Notes under the pieces: generated by a model
Seen by the model: only the letters and a program-made list of their open reading frames with translations
What the model was told of the DNA's origin: nothing
Database searches by the model: none
Assembly (NCBI GenBank): GCA_032988165.1
Contig: JANTQF010000027.1
Location: 1-64,000 of the forward strand
Direction of reading: 5' to 3'
Source of the DNA: Emmonsiellopsis sp. PD_33
Lineage: Eukaryota > Ascomycota > Eurotiomycetes > Onygenales > Ajellomycetaceae
Length of the DNA stretch: 64,000 nucleotides
Program-made: the position numbers and the translations under genes
Part shown: positions 53,869 through 64,000 of the stretch, piece by piece
Numbering within the stretch: position 1 is the stretch's first letter
How the letters are laid out: each line of letters starts with the position of its first letter

Positions 53869-54824
53869 ATGGCAGCCAAGTTCCCCAAAATCCAGCCCGG
53901 CGGCTCCCTCATCGTGGCATGGCAGGCCAAAAACCGGCACATCCTAGTGGTTGGCGGGGGTGAAGTAAGTTACGCTGCATCGCATAAACATACATCTATC
54001 TACCCATCCACCAACCCCCCCCAATCCCAATTGGCCTCCCTGCAGCACGCAAAGCAGATCTAACAATGTCCGACAGGTCGCGGCCGGCCGCATCGTGCAC
54101 GCCCTCAATGCCGACGCAAAAGTAACCGTCGTCTGCCCCGCCGCAGGCCTCAACGACGAAGTCTCCTTTCGCATCGCGCAGGAACAAATAACCCACGTCG
54201 ACCGCAAATTCACCCCCTCCGACCTCGACGACGCAGACATGGTTCTCGTGGCCGTTGACGACCCCGAAGCCTCCACGCAGATCTGGAAACTGTGCAAGGA
54301 GCGCAAGATCCCCGCGAACATCGCCGATGTCCCCTCCGAATGCGACTTTTACTTTGGCAGCGTGCACCGCGACGGGCCGTTGCAGATCATGGTGAGCACG
54401 AATGGGAACGGGCCGAAGTTGGCGAGCATAGTGCGGAAGGAGATTGCGGCGTCCCTGCCGGTTAATACGGGGGCGGCGATTCAGAATGTTGGGATGTTGA
54501 GGAGGAGGTTGAGGGAGTTGGCGGCTTCGCCGAAGGATGGGCCGAAGAGGATGAAATGGTCAGTTTTGTTTATGGTTCCCCTCTGTTACTCCTTGATATT
54601 TTTTCATTCTGGGTATACCCGTTTTATATTCCCCTTCCTTCTGATAGCTGCATAGGATATCACGGATTTGCGAAGCCTGGAGCTTGGAGCAGCTCGTAGA
54701 AATGGACGAGGACGACATGGCGACCCTGCTCGGGTACTATGCGTCGGACAAGGTGCCGACCTTCCAGCAAGTACGATTAGGAGAATCCAAGGCATTTGAC
54801 GGGAGCATGGGGTTTAGTTGCTGA
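53869..54824 (+). CDS. MET8: Siroheme synthase Met8 (precorrin-2 dehydrogenase / ferrochelatase)
   Basis: Bifunctional enzyme that oxidises precorrin-2 with NAD+ to sirohydrochlorin and inserts iron to form sirohaem, the cofactor of sulfite and nitrite reductases. Exons 53869-53964, 54077-54558 and 54656-54824 give 248 residues. The Rossmann motif VVGGGE..VAAGR (about residues 25-38) is split by the first intron. The dimerisation part contains ANIADVPSECDFYFG, and the C-terminal helical region includes NTGAAIQNVGMLRRRLRE and TLLGYY. Length is close to that of yeast Met8. The start ATG is the first in a good context after the short divergent promoter. Confidence 0.9.
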
Positions 54825-55406
54825 CACAAGCATGGAATATTTATTTCCCCTCCAAGCAAAAACATGACTGTTGCATGTACACCATCATATTTTTAACGAA
54901 TCGAACCGACAACGAGAACGAACTATAGATGGATAGGCTGGGTTGGTGGGCAATATCAATTTGTAATTAATAGGCGCAGTAGGATCAGAATCAGTTTATG
55001 TAGAAAATTCAAATTGGCTATTATATAGCTTGACATCTAAGATAAGACGCCGTAGGGATCTCACCTACAACACGCCTAACCCGATGAACCGGTAGAGAAA
55101 TGTATGTACACACGAGGCAAACCAATCACAACAACGCCCAGCGCATGTGTTTAAATGCAGAAAGTAGAACAGCAAAGAGGGGACTCTTACAAAAGGCAAT
55201 GGAAAAAGGCGAAAATAAAAACGAAACAACGAAACCACAATGTCTAGTGTTGTACAAAAAGGAGTTGCGGGCCAAAACAGAGTATATGGAAACCTTCAAA
55301 AAAGGAAGCGAGCAGTCAGGCAAGTAGTCACGTCCATTTCTCGTTCATGAAAAAGAGAAAATAAATCAAAGATAAGAAAGAAAAATAAATTTCTTCATTA
55401 ACCTTT
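54825..55406. other. Convergent intergenic region
   Basis: 3' flanks of MET8 (+) and SEC7 (-). A 75-codon Lys-rich plus frame (55100-55327) is low complexity and not called. Confidence 0.45.
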
Positions 55407-58400
55407 TCACCGGGCCTTGCTATTGCGCCTCCTGGCCGCGTTGAAATATTGATGGGAGAACGAGCTCCGTGGGCTGGTGGGCGTCTCGTTCGGGATGAAT
55501 GGAGGCATGCCGAGACGGCACTCGCCAACGCGTCGGAGGAAAGAGTACAGAGCTAGGCGGATGTCGTTGTTGAGGTCGCGGCCGAGAAGGTCCACGCAAA
55601 TCGGGTAGAAGGTTTCGATGTACTTTTCGAAGGTTTCGCGGGGAAAGCCGGTGTACCCTTCCATCACGTCGACGACGACAGGTCGCCAGGCTACGATGTT
55701 TCGTTGCTGGGTTTCTTCGTCTAGGTGTGCATACCCGCGTATTATGTCCGCACAGAGTCTAGGAAAGGGTACGTTAGCATCGCGACGTATGACTCGGGAA
55801 CTATAAACTTACGGGACCAATGCAGCCTCTGTTTCGGCTCTATTGCTCTTTCTCTCATCACCTTCATCATGGTACATGCGGAACAAAATATTGACATAAG
55901 TGGCAGCGCTTCCACTTTCCTGTTTGAGGAGATTTGGTGGTTGTTTCATAAATCCTTGCTTCCAGAGCTGGACCCTGAGATCTTTAGCCTCATTAAATTT
56001 CTTCGCAAACTGATAACTCTTTTTCAAGAGCCCCATAAGACGCAACAATTCCTGGCTAGGGATCTGCGCATATACAGCATCATTCGAGAAGAGCTCATTT
56101 ACGGTCTCGATCATCAATAGCTGGAGGACACAGTTGGTGATGATACGGTTGAAGAATCGCCGCCTCGCCGTAGTTACAACAGCGGGAGGTTGATCGATAT
56201 CGGATTGTGGACGATAATCTTCAAGCTCATCAGCGGCAGCTGACGGCGGGGTTCGAGGGATAAGTTGAGAACCATCCACATCTTCATGATCCACGCTTGA
56301 GGGTCTGTTCCCGTTGACTTTAACAGGCGTTGAGGTGGGCGAAACTGCGTCTCCGGGGCCGTCATCAGTGTGTTGCGAAGCGGCATCAGACTTCTGCGAC
56401 TCCGTGTCCTTGCCAGTTGTTGAAGCAGCGGCAGTGAAGAGTTCATAGGCGGTCGTCTTCTCGAACAGTTCAACAAAAGCACCCACAATCTTGGACCAAT
56501 GTTTTTGCTGGAATTTGGAAACATTCTGAAGGATCAACTGCTGTAGACAGTTGCTGCCAATCCGTGCGATCGTGTCATTCTCCTGGCAAATGCATAGAGT
56601 GAGCAACTCCAAAAAGCGATCTAACATGTACTCCAGCGCATCAAAGTAATGCGTGAATAGAGTAATCATATTTCGCAATGCTTGGATCATGGTCGTTGAT
56701 AGCCAGACAGACAACTCCTCGTGATTCGGGACCTTGGACATCTCCGATTTCGATTGCAAGACAACGAAGATAGGATATAACAGTTGTCTCCATAGGACAT
56801 CCCAAAAGTCTCGTGGGAAATCTCCTCCATATCGGATCAGTATGTCGAAAAGATAATTGAGGGCCCTGCTCATCATTAGCAATGAATTTATCATAACAAC
56901 CCAATAATTCCATGCTCACCTTGATCGGACTTCAAGATCGTCACCCGTCATGAGAACATCCTGGAATGCAATCAAGACAGGGTACCAGAACTGTTCTTCA
57001 GCAGTGTGACGACTTGGCCGCAGGGGCGCTGCAGCAACCTCCTCACTCGGTTGTTTTCCAGATCGGCGCTGGTACAGTGGGCACTCAGGAGTCTTTAGCA
57101 TTTTTGGAACGGTCGATTTGAGTGTCTCGATCGCTTGAAGTGACTTTTTCTGGAACTTGAGATTCTTCGAAAATTCAGTCAGGCAGACAATGAGATCCGC
57201 GAAAGCACCTTGAGTAATTACGACGCCAAACCGTGTCGAATAAACCTGCAATACGTGTTCGAAGGCCATACTGACAATTCCCTCTGTTGGTAAATTAGTA
57301 TATTTGTCTCACCATGAGTAAACTCAACTAAAACTTACCATAAGGCTCCCGTGCAGCAACGGTGAAAACACCAAACATCGTTTTCCATCCGGAGCGAATG
57401 TTATCACCGCGGGCCTGGATCATCTGGATGAGACAACGAAGTACCATATCCTTCACCGTGACAGCCGTGCTATTCATCATAACATGCTCAAACGGCTTCA
57501 GGAAATCCTTCTGGAATTTGAAGCCCGGCAGCTCCCCAAGTTCCATAAACCGCATGGAAAGTTGCCGCAGGGAGTCTAAAGCGAAGAATACCACCGCTGT
57601 ATTGGTATGGCAACCAACTTGGTTGAAGTGCTCGCCCAAGACCTCCCAAATTTTACTCCACTCGATCCTCACTCGAGTCATGTTGTAATAACTAATCTCG
57701 ACGACCTTCTGCAGACTGTAGGTACGAGGAGAATCGCTTTGGCCCGAGGACTGAATCTCTTGCCAGCTCACGGTGCTAAGTGCACGAACAAAATCGACAA
57801 TAGCTTCGTTAGAGAGATTGGCGGTGTTGGTAAATATCCGGTCAACGCCTCGTATCATCTCTGTCGATCGACTTTCCATTGCCACCTCCGCTCGGAAAGG
57901 GGCATTGCCGTTGATGGAACGAGGGCGCGGTCGTCGGGAAACTTGGACTGATTTGCGGGCCCGAGACGGGTCCGTAGAGGATGGAGGAGTAAGACGTGCC
58001 ATTGACACATCGGGAAGAGTGCCCTCGTCAACACCATCAGTAAGGAGCTGGAACCTGTCAAGCTGGCTTATACAGGTCAAGATTTCTCGCCAAGAACTCT
58101 TCAAGTGGTTCCCTTCGCTAATAGCAATATCAAGCAACACCTTCAGCGCCTCGACATTCTTGGCCATCATCTCGCGGAGGTTTCCAAGGTTCGTGAATTT
58201 CGCCAACACGGTAACAAAAGCTACTCGGGGAGTTTCAAGATCAAACTGGCAGGAGATACGGATCGATAGTCGGATTCCTTCCATGCAAAGTCGAATTGTT
58301 TCGAGATTCTGCGTATCTTGCACGTGCGCAGAGATACCGGAAAGGAAAGACATCCAGGTAACATTGAACATTGATCCTGCGTGACGAATAGATGTGGCTG

Positions 58401-61400
58401 GGATGAACCGTGAAAGAGCTTCCTTGACTGCAGATTTCCGCTGGGCTCGGATCAAGCTCCGATAGAGTTGTTCGGTCTTGTTGGCAATCTCTTCGGATGC
58501 CTGAGCATATCGTTCGCCCTGCAAGTCCCGTCCTACGGTTGCCAAAGCCTGGCCAGCCCTCGTCGCAAGACCTGGGGCTGGTTGTGTTTGAAGACCCATG
58601 TTCGCCGCGGCCTCTCTTTCAGTGTTGAGTACAATTTCGTTGCTGGCAATTTCATCATAGATCGCAGACAGGTACTCTTCAGGGAGGTCGGCGTTGTCGT
58701 TGATACCTCGGTTATTGTTAATAAAATCTTGTTTCGTCATCCTTCGTCCTTTCATTTTCACGCTATGAAGATCAGTGTTGAGCAAGATGACAGAGTATGC
58801 GAGGACGTAGGCAGCGTCAGCAATAGCAAAGGCGTTGGGATTCCCTGTGAGATAGCGCTCGGCAAATTTAAGCATAAACCGATCGATCTTTTGGGATTCG
58901 CCGGGAAGTCGGAAGCTTTGCAAAAATTGTCGGAGGGCGTCGACAAAACGGCGTTTACTAAAGTCCATAGTATCGACAAAAGCATGCATGATGGCAATAT
59001 TTTCAGGCTCGCCTTCCCCGAGATATTCTCCAAGCATCGCTTTGTCCAAACGATCATTTCGGGCCAGAAAGTTCGCGATATCGGTAGGAGAGTCGGATCG
59101 AATGAAGCCTTCCGATAAGAGGAGTTTGATTCCTCTTTTAGGCTTGAAGTTAAACTGCCTAATCGCATTGGTTAAGGCGATCTTGCGTTGCTTAACCTTT
59201 TCTATCTGGTTTGGATCATCATCTAACACAGGGGTCGATTGGCCGGTTCCGAACTCTCCATTATCAACATTTGGCGAGCCCCCGGCCAACATAGAATTCG
59301 TATCTAGGGATTCCCTAGAACCTGAACCTCCAATAGAACTTCGAGGACGGTCATCCCGGCTGCTGGGAGTTTGTTCTGCCAGTTTTTGCGACGACCAGTT
59401 ATCTAATGATCGCAGGATATTGACCATACACTCTAAGGAGCGCTGTTTCATCATATATTCTGGGGGTATATTTTGCATGTTTGTGGCTGGCCCGCTCGTC
59501 ATCTTGACAGTGGAAAGCGAGGGCGGTAGAGTGCCTCTTTGATGCCAGTCATTGGTATGATGGGGTGATTTGTGGTGTTGTTCCCGGTATTGTTGCTCCT
59601 GTGCCGCCGTGACGCTTACAGGCGTGCTGGACAATCTGGATAAATGCTCGATAATTCTATTTACGTCAGTATGCTGGCAAGCCAAGTAGTATAAAATCAA
59701 CATACCCCTGGAACATGTTTTCCAAAGCAGTCCGATCACAATCGTAGTTTAAATATATTTCGACGAGTGCTCGTGGGTCTTCGGAAAGTCTCTCCAGAAT
59801 ATCCATAAAATACTGCTTTTGGAACATTGGAGAGCTCTTTTTCTCTAAAATGGCAAGATAGATCTCTTTCAAGAATACCTCAAGTTCTTTCTGTAGTGGC
59901 TGTTAGTTGGCTAATTAAATAGAAGGTGGGGAGAGAAAGGCTAACCTTGAGCATAACCCTCATATGCTTAAGCATGAGCCAAAAGATCTCACAGCAAACT
60001 TCGAAAACACGGGGTACCGAGCTGGCGCCGTTTCTGCTAAGGCTCAAGCAAAGATGTGGCTTGATCGCTTCTAGTAAGGTCATGGCGTCGGAGGAATTGG
60101 TGCTATGCTTCAACGTCGCAAGAGGGGATGAAAAGACGGCGATATGATTGCTAAGAAGATGTTGGATTAGGTGTAGGGAAAGGAGTTTGGATCGCATGTT
60201 CTGCGACTTGATATCCTGCTGCTGTTCATGGGAAAGTATTTTATGGCTGAGTTTGCACAGCGCCCGGAAAACGAGGAACGCGTCTTTCACGTATATTTCA
60301 TCCTCATCATCGTCGGCAAAGGAATCTGTATCCTCACCGGCAACGGAACGGGACTGTTTTCGGCTGGCCTTCGCCCGGGTTACCATTGTGGGGGCATTGT
60401 CGTTGACCATTGCATCATCCTTATTGGTCTCGAAGCTCTGGAGAGTGAGTTTTTCCATCAGGTCCTTCGCAACGGGTTGGTCAGGAACGGCGACCTGCAC
60501 TTCTGACGACGAATCATTAGGGGTGTTTCCGTTCGTCTGGTCCTGGGAGACATCTTCCTGGTCGTGGTCTTCCCTCTCCCTTATCCGAGCTTCTTTAAGG
60601 TCAAGTCTGGTCCGAACTCTATCATATACAGTGCCCACCATCTGGGTAAGCGATCCTTGGGCCACCTGCTGGTTTTGAGTCGACTTGGAGTAAATGAAGA
60701 TGTTATATATCTGCCGCACAGCTTTGAGAAGACCAGCGCCATGAACAACGATCTTGTCATTGAGTACCGCGGCCAGCAGGGACTTGATGATTTGCTGTTG
60801 TATCTCAGCAGGGGTAGCTTCATTCTCAAAACATTCGCATATTGTCTCGATCGCACGTTCTATTAATGGAGGCTGGTTGGCCGGGGTCTGCGAGGACTCG
60901 TCTGACGGAGTGGAGGGAAAGGCGAAATAGGAATATGTAATCAGCTTGCCAATGCAGTCCAGCGCGGTAACTTGCAAGGGAATACTGAAAGTTCTGGTAG
61001 CCAACTGGAGGGGCCGAAAAATGATCTCAGGATCGATAGGTTGTTGCTCTGATTGCTTGATGTTCGCACGAGCTTGGGTGACCGCATCCTCCAACTCCTT
61101 GCTTCGGCGCGCCTCCTTCGACGACCCAATTGTATCTAGCGCGGTAAGGATGAAAACGGCGGAGCTGATCGGGGTAGAACGGTGGGTTCCCTGAGTCGCG
61201 ATAGTCGATCTTGAATCCGAACGGGCCCTTATCTCAGATGTGTTTGCGCGCTCGATGGCGGGATCGGCTGGGGCATCGTCGGGCACAGTACGTTTGGGGG
61301 GGTCTTCCGGAGCATGCTGTCCGGAGCTTTCAGCGCCTTCTTGTTTTTGGGATGTTACCTCCGCATCCGCAGTATCCGTCTCATCCGGATCCTGCTCACC

Positions 61401-61676
61401 ACTATCCCCGCCTTGCGATAGTTCTGGTTGCTCTATTGTTAGAGAGCTGCTCTCGGGTTGGGCCTCTGGATTGGGGGAACCGGCAGCGGGGGAGGTCTGC
61501 ATATCAGCCTCTTCCTTCTCTCCGAGGCCGGAGGACATTTGGGTATCATTCTCGGGGGCGGACAAGGGAGGGGAGTCCGGGGACTGGGGGTGTTCCCCGA
61601 TGCTGCCGCCTACGTGAGCTGTGTCCGCCAAAGCAGCCGTGGGCGACTTTGGGGAAACATGATCAAGCTCAGCCAT
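55407..61676 (-). CDS. SEC7: ARF guanine nucleotide exchange factor Sec7 (BIG family)
   Basis: Activates ARF GTPases at the late Golgi for vesicle formation. Six exons (61676-59946, 59890-59706, 59656-57339, 57283-56920, 56865-55813, 55758-55407) join in frame to 2000 residues, the length of filamentous-fungal Sec7 (A. nidulans HypB is the counterpart). An acidic disordered N-terminus of about 200 residues precedes the DCB domain. The HUS box EIYLNYDCD lies near 620. The SEC7 domain is at about 790-975, with FRLPGESQKIDR (catalytic glutamate near 890) and NTDLHSVKMKGRRMT. HDS1-4 repeats follow, and IPETP-like phosphorylatable linkers occur near 1700. The ATG at 61676 is chosen although the frame opens further upstream, because the upstream part is promoter sequence for the divergent PDH E2 gene. 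Confidence 0.95.
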
Positions 61677-62210
61677 TGAAAGGGGACGCCAGCATGGAGA
61701 TGTTGCACCGGACGCAGGGAAGGGGGGACATCGAACAGGAAACACAAAGCAGGACGAGCAACAGGCGCAACAACGGGGATATAAATGCGGCGGAGAACTA
61801 TGTCGTCTGGAGTCCGTCGTCTTGACAGTTGGAACGCCGGGCTGAGTGGCTTCATGGGCACGTGACCCGGCCCTGGCTGACAAAGCATCGGGGACACGCT
61901 AGGCCGGATACAGCTAGAGCCCGTTACTCCGGATAAACGATACTCCGGCCGGCCGAGTTGAACCACATTTGGCGTTCGGTGGGACGCTGACGCTAGCCCG
62001 ATGCGGCCTAGCGGGCCATTGGAGGCTGGAGCTCAACAAAAAAGCCGCTTGCTGACTACAACATCGTGCTATCTGGGACTTCATTTTCTCGCCGGCCTCC
62101 TCCATCCCCAACGTCCTGTGCTGCTCCTCGTTCCTGGGACCTGTCCTCGTTCTCTTCTGTCTGTGACTGTGGGCACTCAATTGCCCCATTTCCCCCCTTT
62201 CACACATAAA
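61677..62210. promoter_or_regulatory. Bidirectional promoter of SEC7 and PDH E2
   Basis: 534 bases separate the two start codons. Paired GGCCGGCC-like and CACGTGACCCGG motifs lie near 61857-61955, and the E2 side ends in a pyrimidine-rich leader. No coding sequence. Confidence 0.5.
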
Positions 62211-63877
62211 ATGGCTGCTGCCGTCATGTCGCGGTCGGTGGGATGCCGCTCTCTCCTCAACAAGAGCGCATCCAGTCTACGGGAGACCCGGAATGTCTAT
62301 CGACTACGAGATGCCCTTCGGTATGTCGGGTGTCGCAGTCCACCCTGTGCCATTGGGATGTATGCTAACTAGTTAATTGCCTGCCAGACCACAGCTACCC
62401 TCATATGCCGCCCTCGCCAGATACTATGCCTCCAAATGTAAGCGGCCTGTCGCGCAATTCGAATCTTGGGATCGCTAGAAATAGTCAAACAATTGACATA
62501 CTGATATGCTATTCTGTGTTTTAGCTTATCCCCCACACACCATCATTAGCATGCCTGCCCTATCGCCGACGATGACCGCCGGAAACATCGGTGCGTGGCA
62601 CAAGAAAGCCGGAGATACCCTCGCGCCAGGTGATGTGCTGGTTGAGATCGAGACGGACAAGGCCCAAATGGACTTTGAATTCCAAGAGGAGGGTGTTCTG
62701 GCCAAGGTCCTGAAGGATGCTGGTGAGAAGGACGTTGCTGTGGGTAATGTGAGTAGGCCTAAGTATCCATTGCGGGCGGATTTGGATTCTGACATTTTTA
62801 CAGCCAATCGCAGTCATGGTGGAAGAAGGAGCCGATGTCACAGCTTTCGAATCATTCTCACTCGAGGACGCCGGTGGAGATAAGGCCGGGGCCGCAGAGA
62901 AGGACACCCCCAAGCCAAAAGAGGCCGAACCCGCCCCGACCCCTGCCGAGGAACCCACGCCCGTACCTGAGGAGACCGAAGCAAGCGGAGAGAGACTCCA
63001 AGCAACTCTTGACAGAGAGTTTATTGCTCCAGCTGTCAAGGCGTTGGCTTTGGAGAAGGGCGTTCCTCTCAAGAGCATCCAGGGCACCGGCCCTGGCGGA
63101 CGGGTGACGAAGCAGGATGTTGAGAAATACCAACCCAGTGCCTCTGCAGCTGGTGTTGCCGGCCCCGCCTACGAAGACATCCCCGCCACTTCCATGCGCA
63201 AGACCATTGCCAACCGCCTTCTTCAGTCGTGGCAGCAGAACCCCCACTACTTCGTATCGGCAACCCTTTCTGTAAGCAAGCTGCTCAAGCTCCGGGAGGC
63301 TCTCAACGCCTCTTCCGAGGGCAAATACAAGCTCTCGGTCAACGACTTCCTTATCAAAGCTTGTGCCATCGCCTTGCAGAAGGTACCGGCCGTGAACTCG
63401 TCGTGGCTTGAGGAGAATGGACAGGTTGTCGTTCGCCAGAGCAAGTCGGCGGACATCAGCGTGGCCGTGGCCACCCCAGTCGGCCTCATCACGCCAATTG
63501 TGAAGAACGCAGAGACTCTCGGCCTCTCCAGCATCTCCAACCAGGTCAAGGATCTCGGCAAGCGCGCCCGTGACAACAAGCTGAAGCCGGAGGAGTACAT
63601 TGGTGGAACTTTCACCATCAGCAACTTGGGCATGAACCCAGCCGTCGAGCGATTTACCGCGGTCGTCAACCCTCCCCAGGCTGGTATCCTCGCCGTTGGC
63701 ACGACGAAGAAGGTTGCCGTTCCTGTTGAGAGTGAGGAGGGTACATCTGTCAAATGGGATGACCAGATTATTGTCACTGCCAGCTTCGACCACAAGGTTG
63801 TCGATGGCGCGGTTGGCGCTGAATGGATCAAGGAACTGAAGAAGGTGGTCGAGAACCCGCTCCAATTCCTCCTCTAG
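62211..63877 (+). CDS. Dihydrolipoamide acetyltransferase, E2 of pyruvate dehydrogenase
   Basis: Mitochondrial core enzyme of the PDH complex, transferring acetyl from lipoamide to CoA. Exons 62211-62320, 62388-62437, 62525-62748 and 62804-63877 give 485 residues. An Arg/Ser-rich presequence spans about residues 1-45. The lipoyl domain has EIETDKAQMDFE with the lipoyl lysine near residue 99. A Pro/Ala/Glu-rich linker follows. The E3-binding domain, at about 200-238, includes FIAPAVKALALEKGVPL and GTGPGGRVTKQDV. The catalytic domain ends with SFDHKVVDGAVGAEW, the H-x3-D-G site, near 457. There is one lipoyl domain, as in fungi generally. All active residues are intact. The first two short exons carry the targeting signal. 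Branched-chain or oxoglutarate E2 are less likely because the lipoyl and linker pattern is of PDH type. Confidence 0.95.
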
Positions 63878-64000
63878 ATCAACCAGTCTCCGTCCTCTCT
63901 TATTCCCCCAAATTGTTTTAATCTAGAGCTTGGCTAGCGAGCGAGCAGTTGAACGGTACGGAAAAGGGATGGCATAGCATACATACCCCCGATTATTCCT
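63878..64000 (+). other. 3' flank of the PDH E2 gene
   Basis: The last 123 bases of the window are the probable 3' UTR of the E2 gene. No further feature is visible before the window ends. Confidence 0.5.

Noticed and set aside
62858..63865. A 335-codon minus-strand frame opposite the PDH E2 gene
   Set aside because: Antisense shadow of the E2 catalytic exon, produced by the same codon bias; no motif.
1..64000. CRISPR arrays, bacterial operons, riboswitches and attachment sites
   Set aside because: The DNA is clearly eukaryotic nuclear, with spliceosomal introns. No regularly spaced repeats of CRISPR type were seen; the TCCTAGGA copies sit inside introns at irregular spacing.

Overview
The window is nuclear DNA of a filamentous ascomycete. 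Three things point there: a gene for the fungus-specific translation factor eEF3, short GT-AG introns of about 45-140 nt with CTRAY-like branch points, and a housekeeping set (SEC7, mitochondrial PDH E2, siroheme synthase, PRPP synthetase, MBF-type APSES factor) typical of Pezizomycotina. Protein style suggests Eurotiomycetes, but I cannot name a genus. Exon coordinates below were derived by hand from splice sites and reading-frame continuity; none has transcript support.

Left arm (1-15.4 kb): eEF3 (+), a TTC27/Emw1-type TPR protein (+), two low-complexity hypothetical proteins (+), an unknown probable nuclear protein (-) and a SIMPL-domain protein (-).

Accessory block (15.7-25.3 kb): this is the unusual part. 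It starts with a small gene fragment and a decayed gene for a GIY-YIG nuclease-like protein with CxxC zinc fingers. After about 2.5 kb without genes come three related small multi-exon genes (B, C, A, all on -), each with a proline-rich part and a short coiled-coil last exon carrying a PLT..Q motif. Seven intron-like segments in this block, on both strands, share nearly the same 47-61 nt sequence centred on TCCTAGGA and end in splice signals. They look like introner-like elements. In gene B splicing appears to create the start codon.

Middle (26-45.7 kb): a DUF1275 membrane protein (-), a glycine-zipper protein with a Lys/His tail (-), an Mbp1/Res-type APSES-ankyrin cell-cycle factor (-) divergent from a LYR/Cup1-like protein (+), a ten-exon METTL16-type U6 m6A methyltransferase (-), a solitary cytochrome P450 (-), phospholipase D (+) and a 62-residue cysteine-rich protein (-).

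45.7-51.8 kb is a gene-poor gap in which I found no convincing gene. The right arm (51.8-64 kb) is dense housekeeping DNA: a PRS5-type PRPP synthetase (-) divergent from siroheme synthase Met8 (+), then the 2000-residue ARF-GEF Sec7 (-) divergent from the PDH E2 subunit (+). The neighbouring genes serve unrelated basic functions; there is no operon and no evident biosynthetic cluster.
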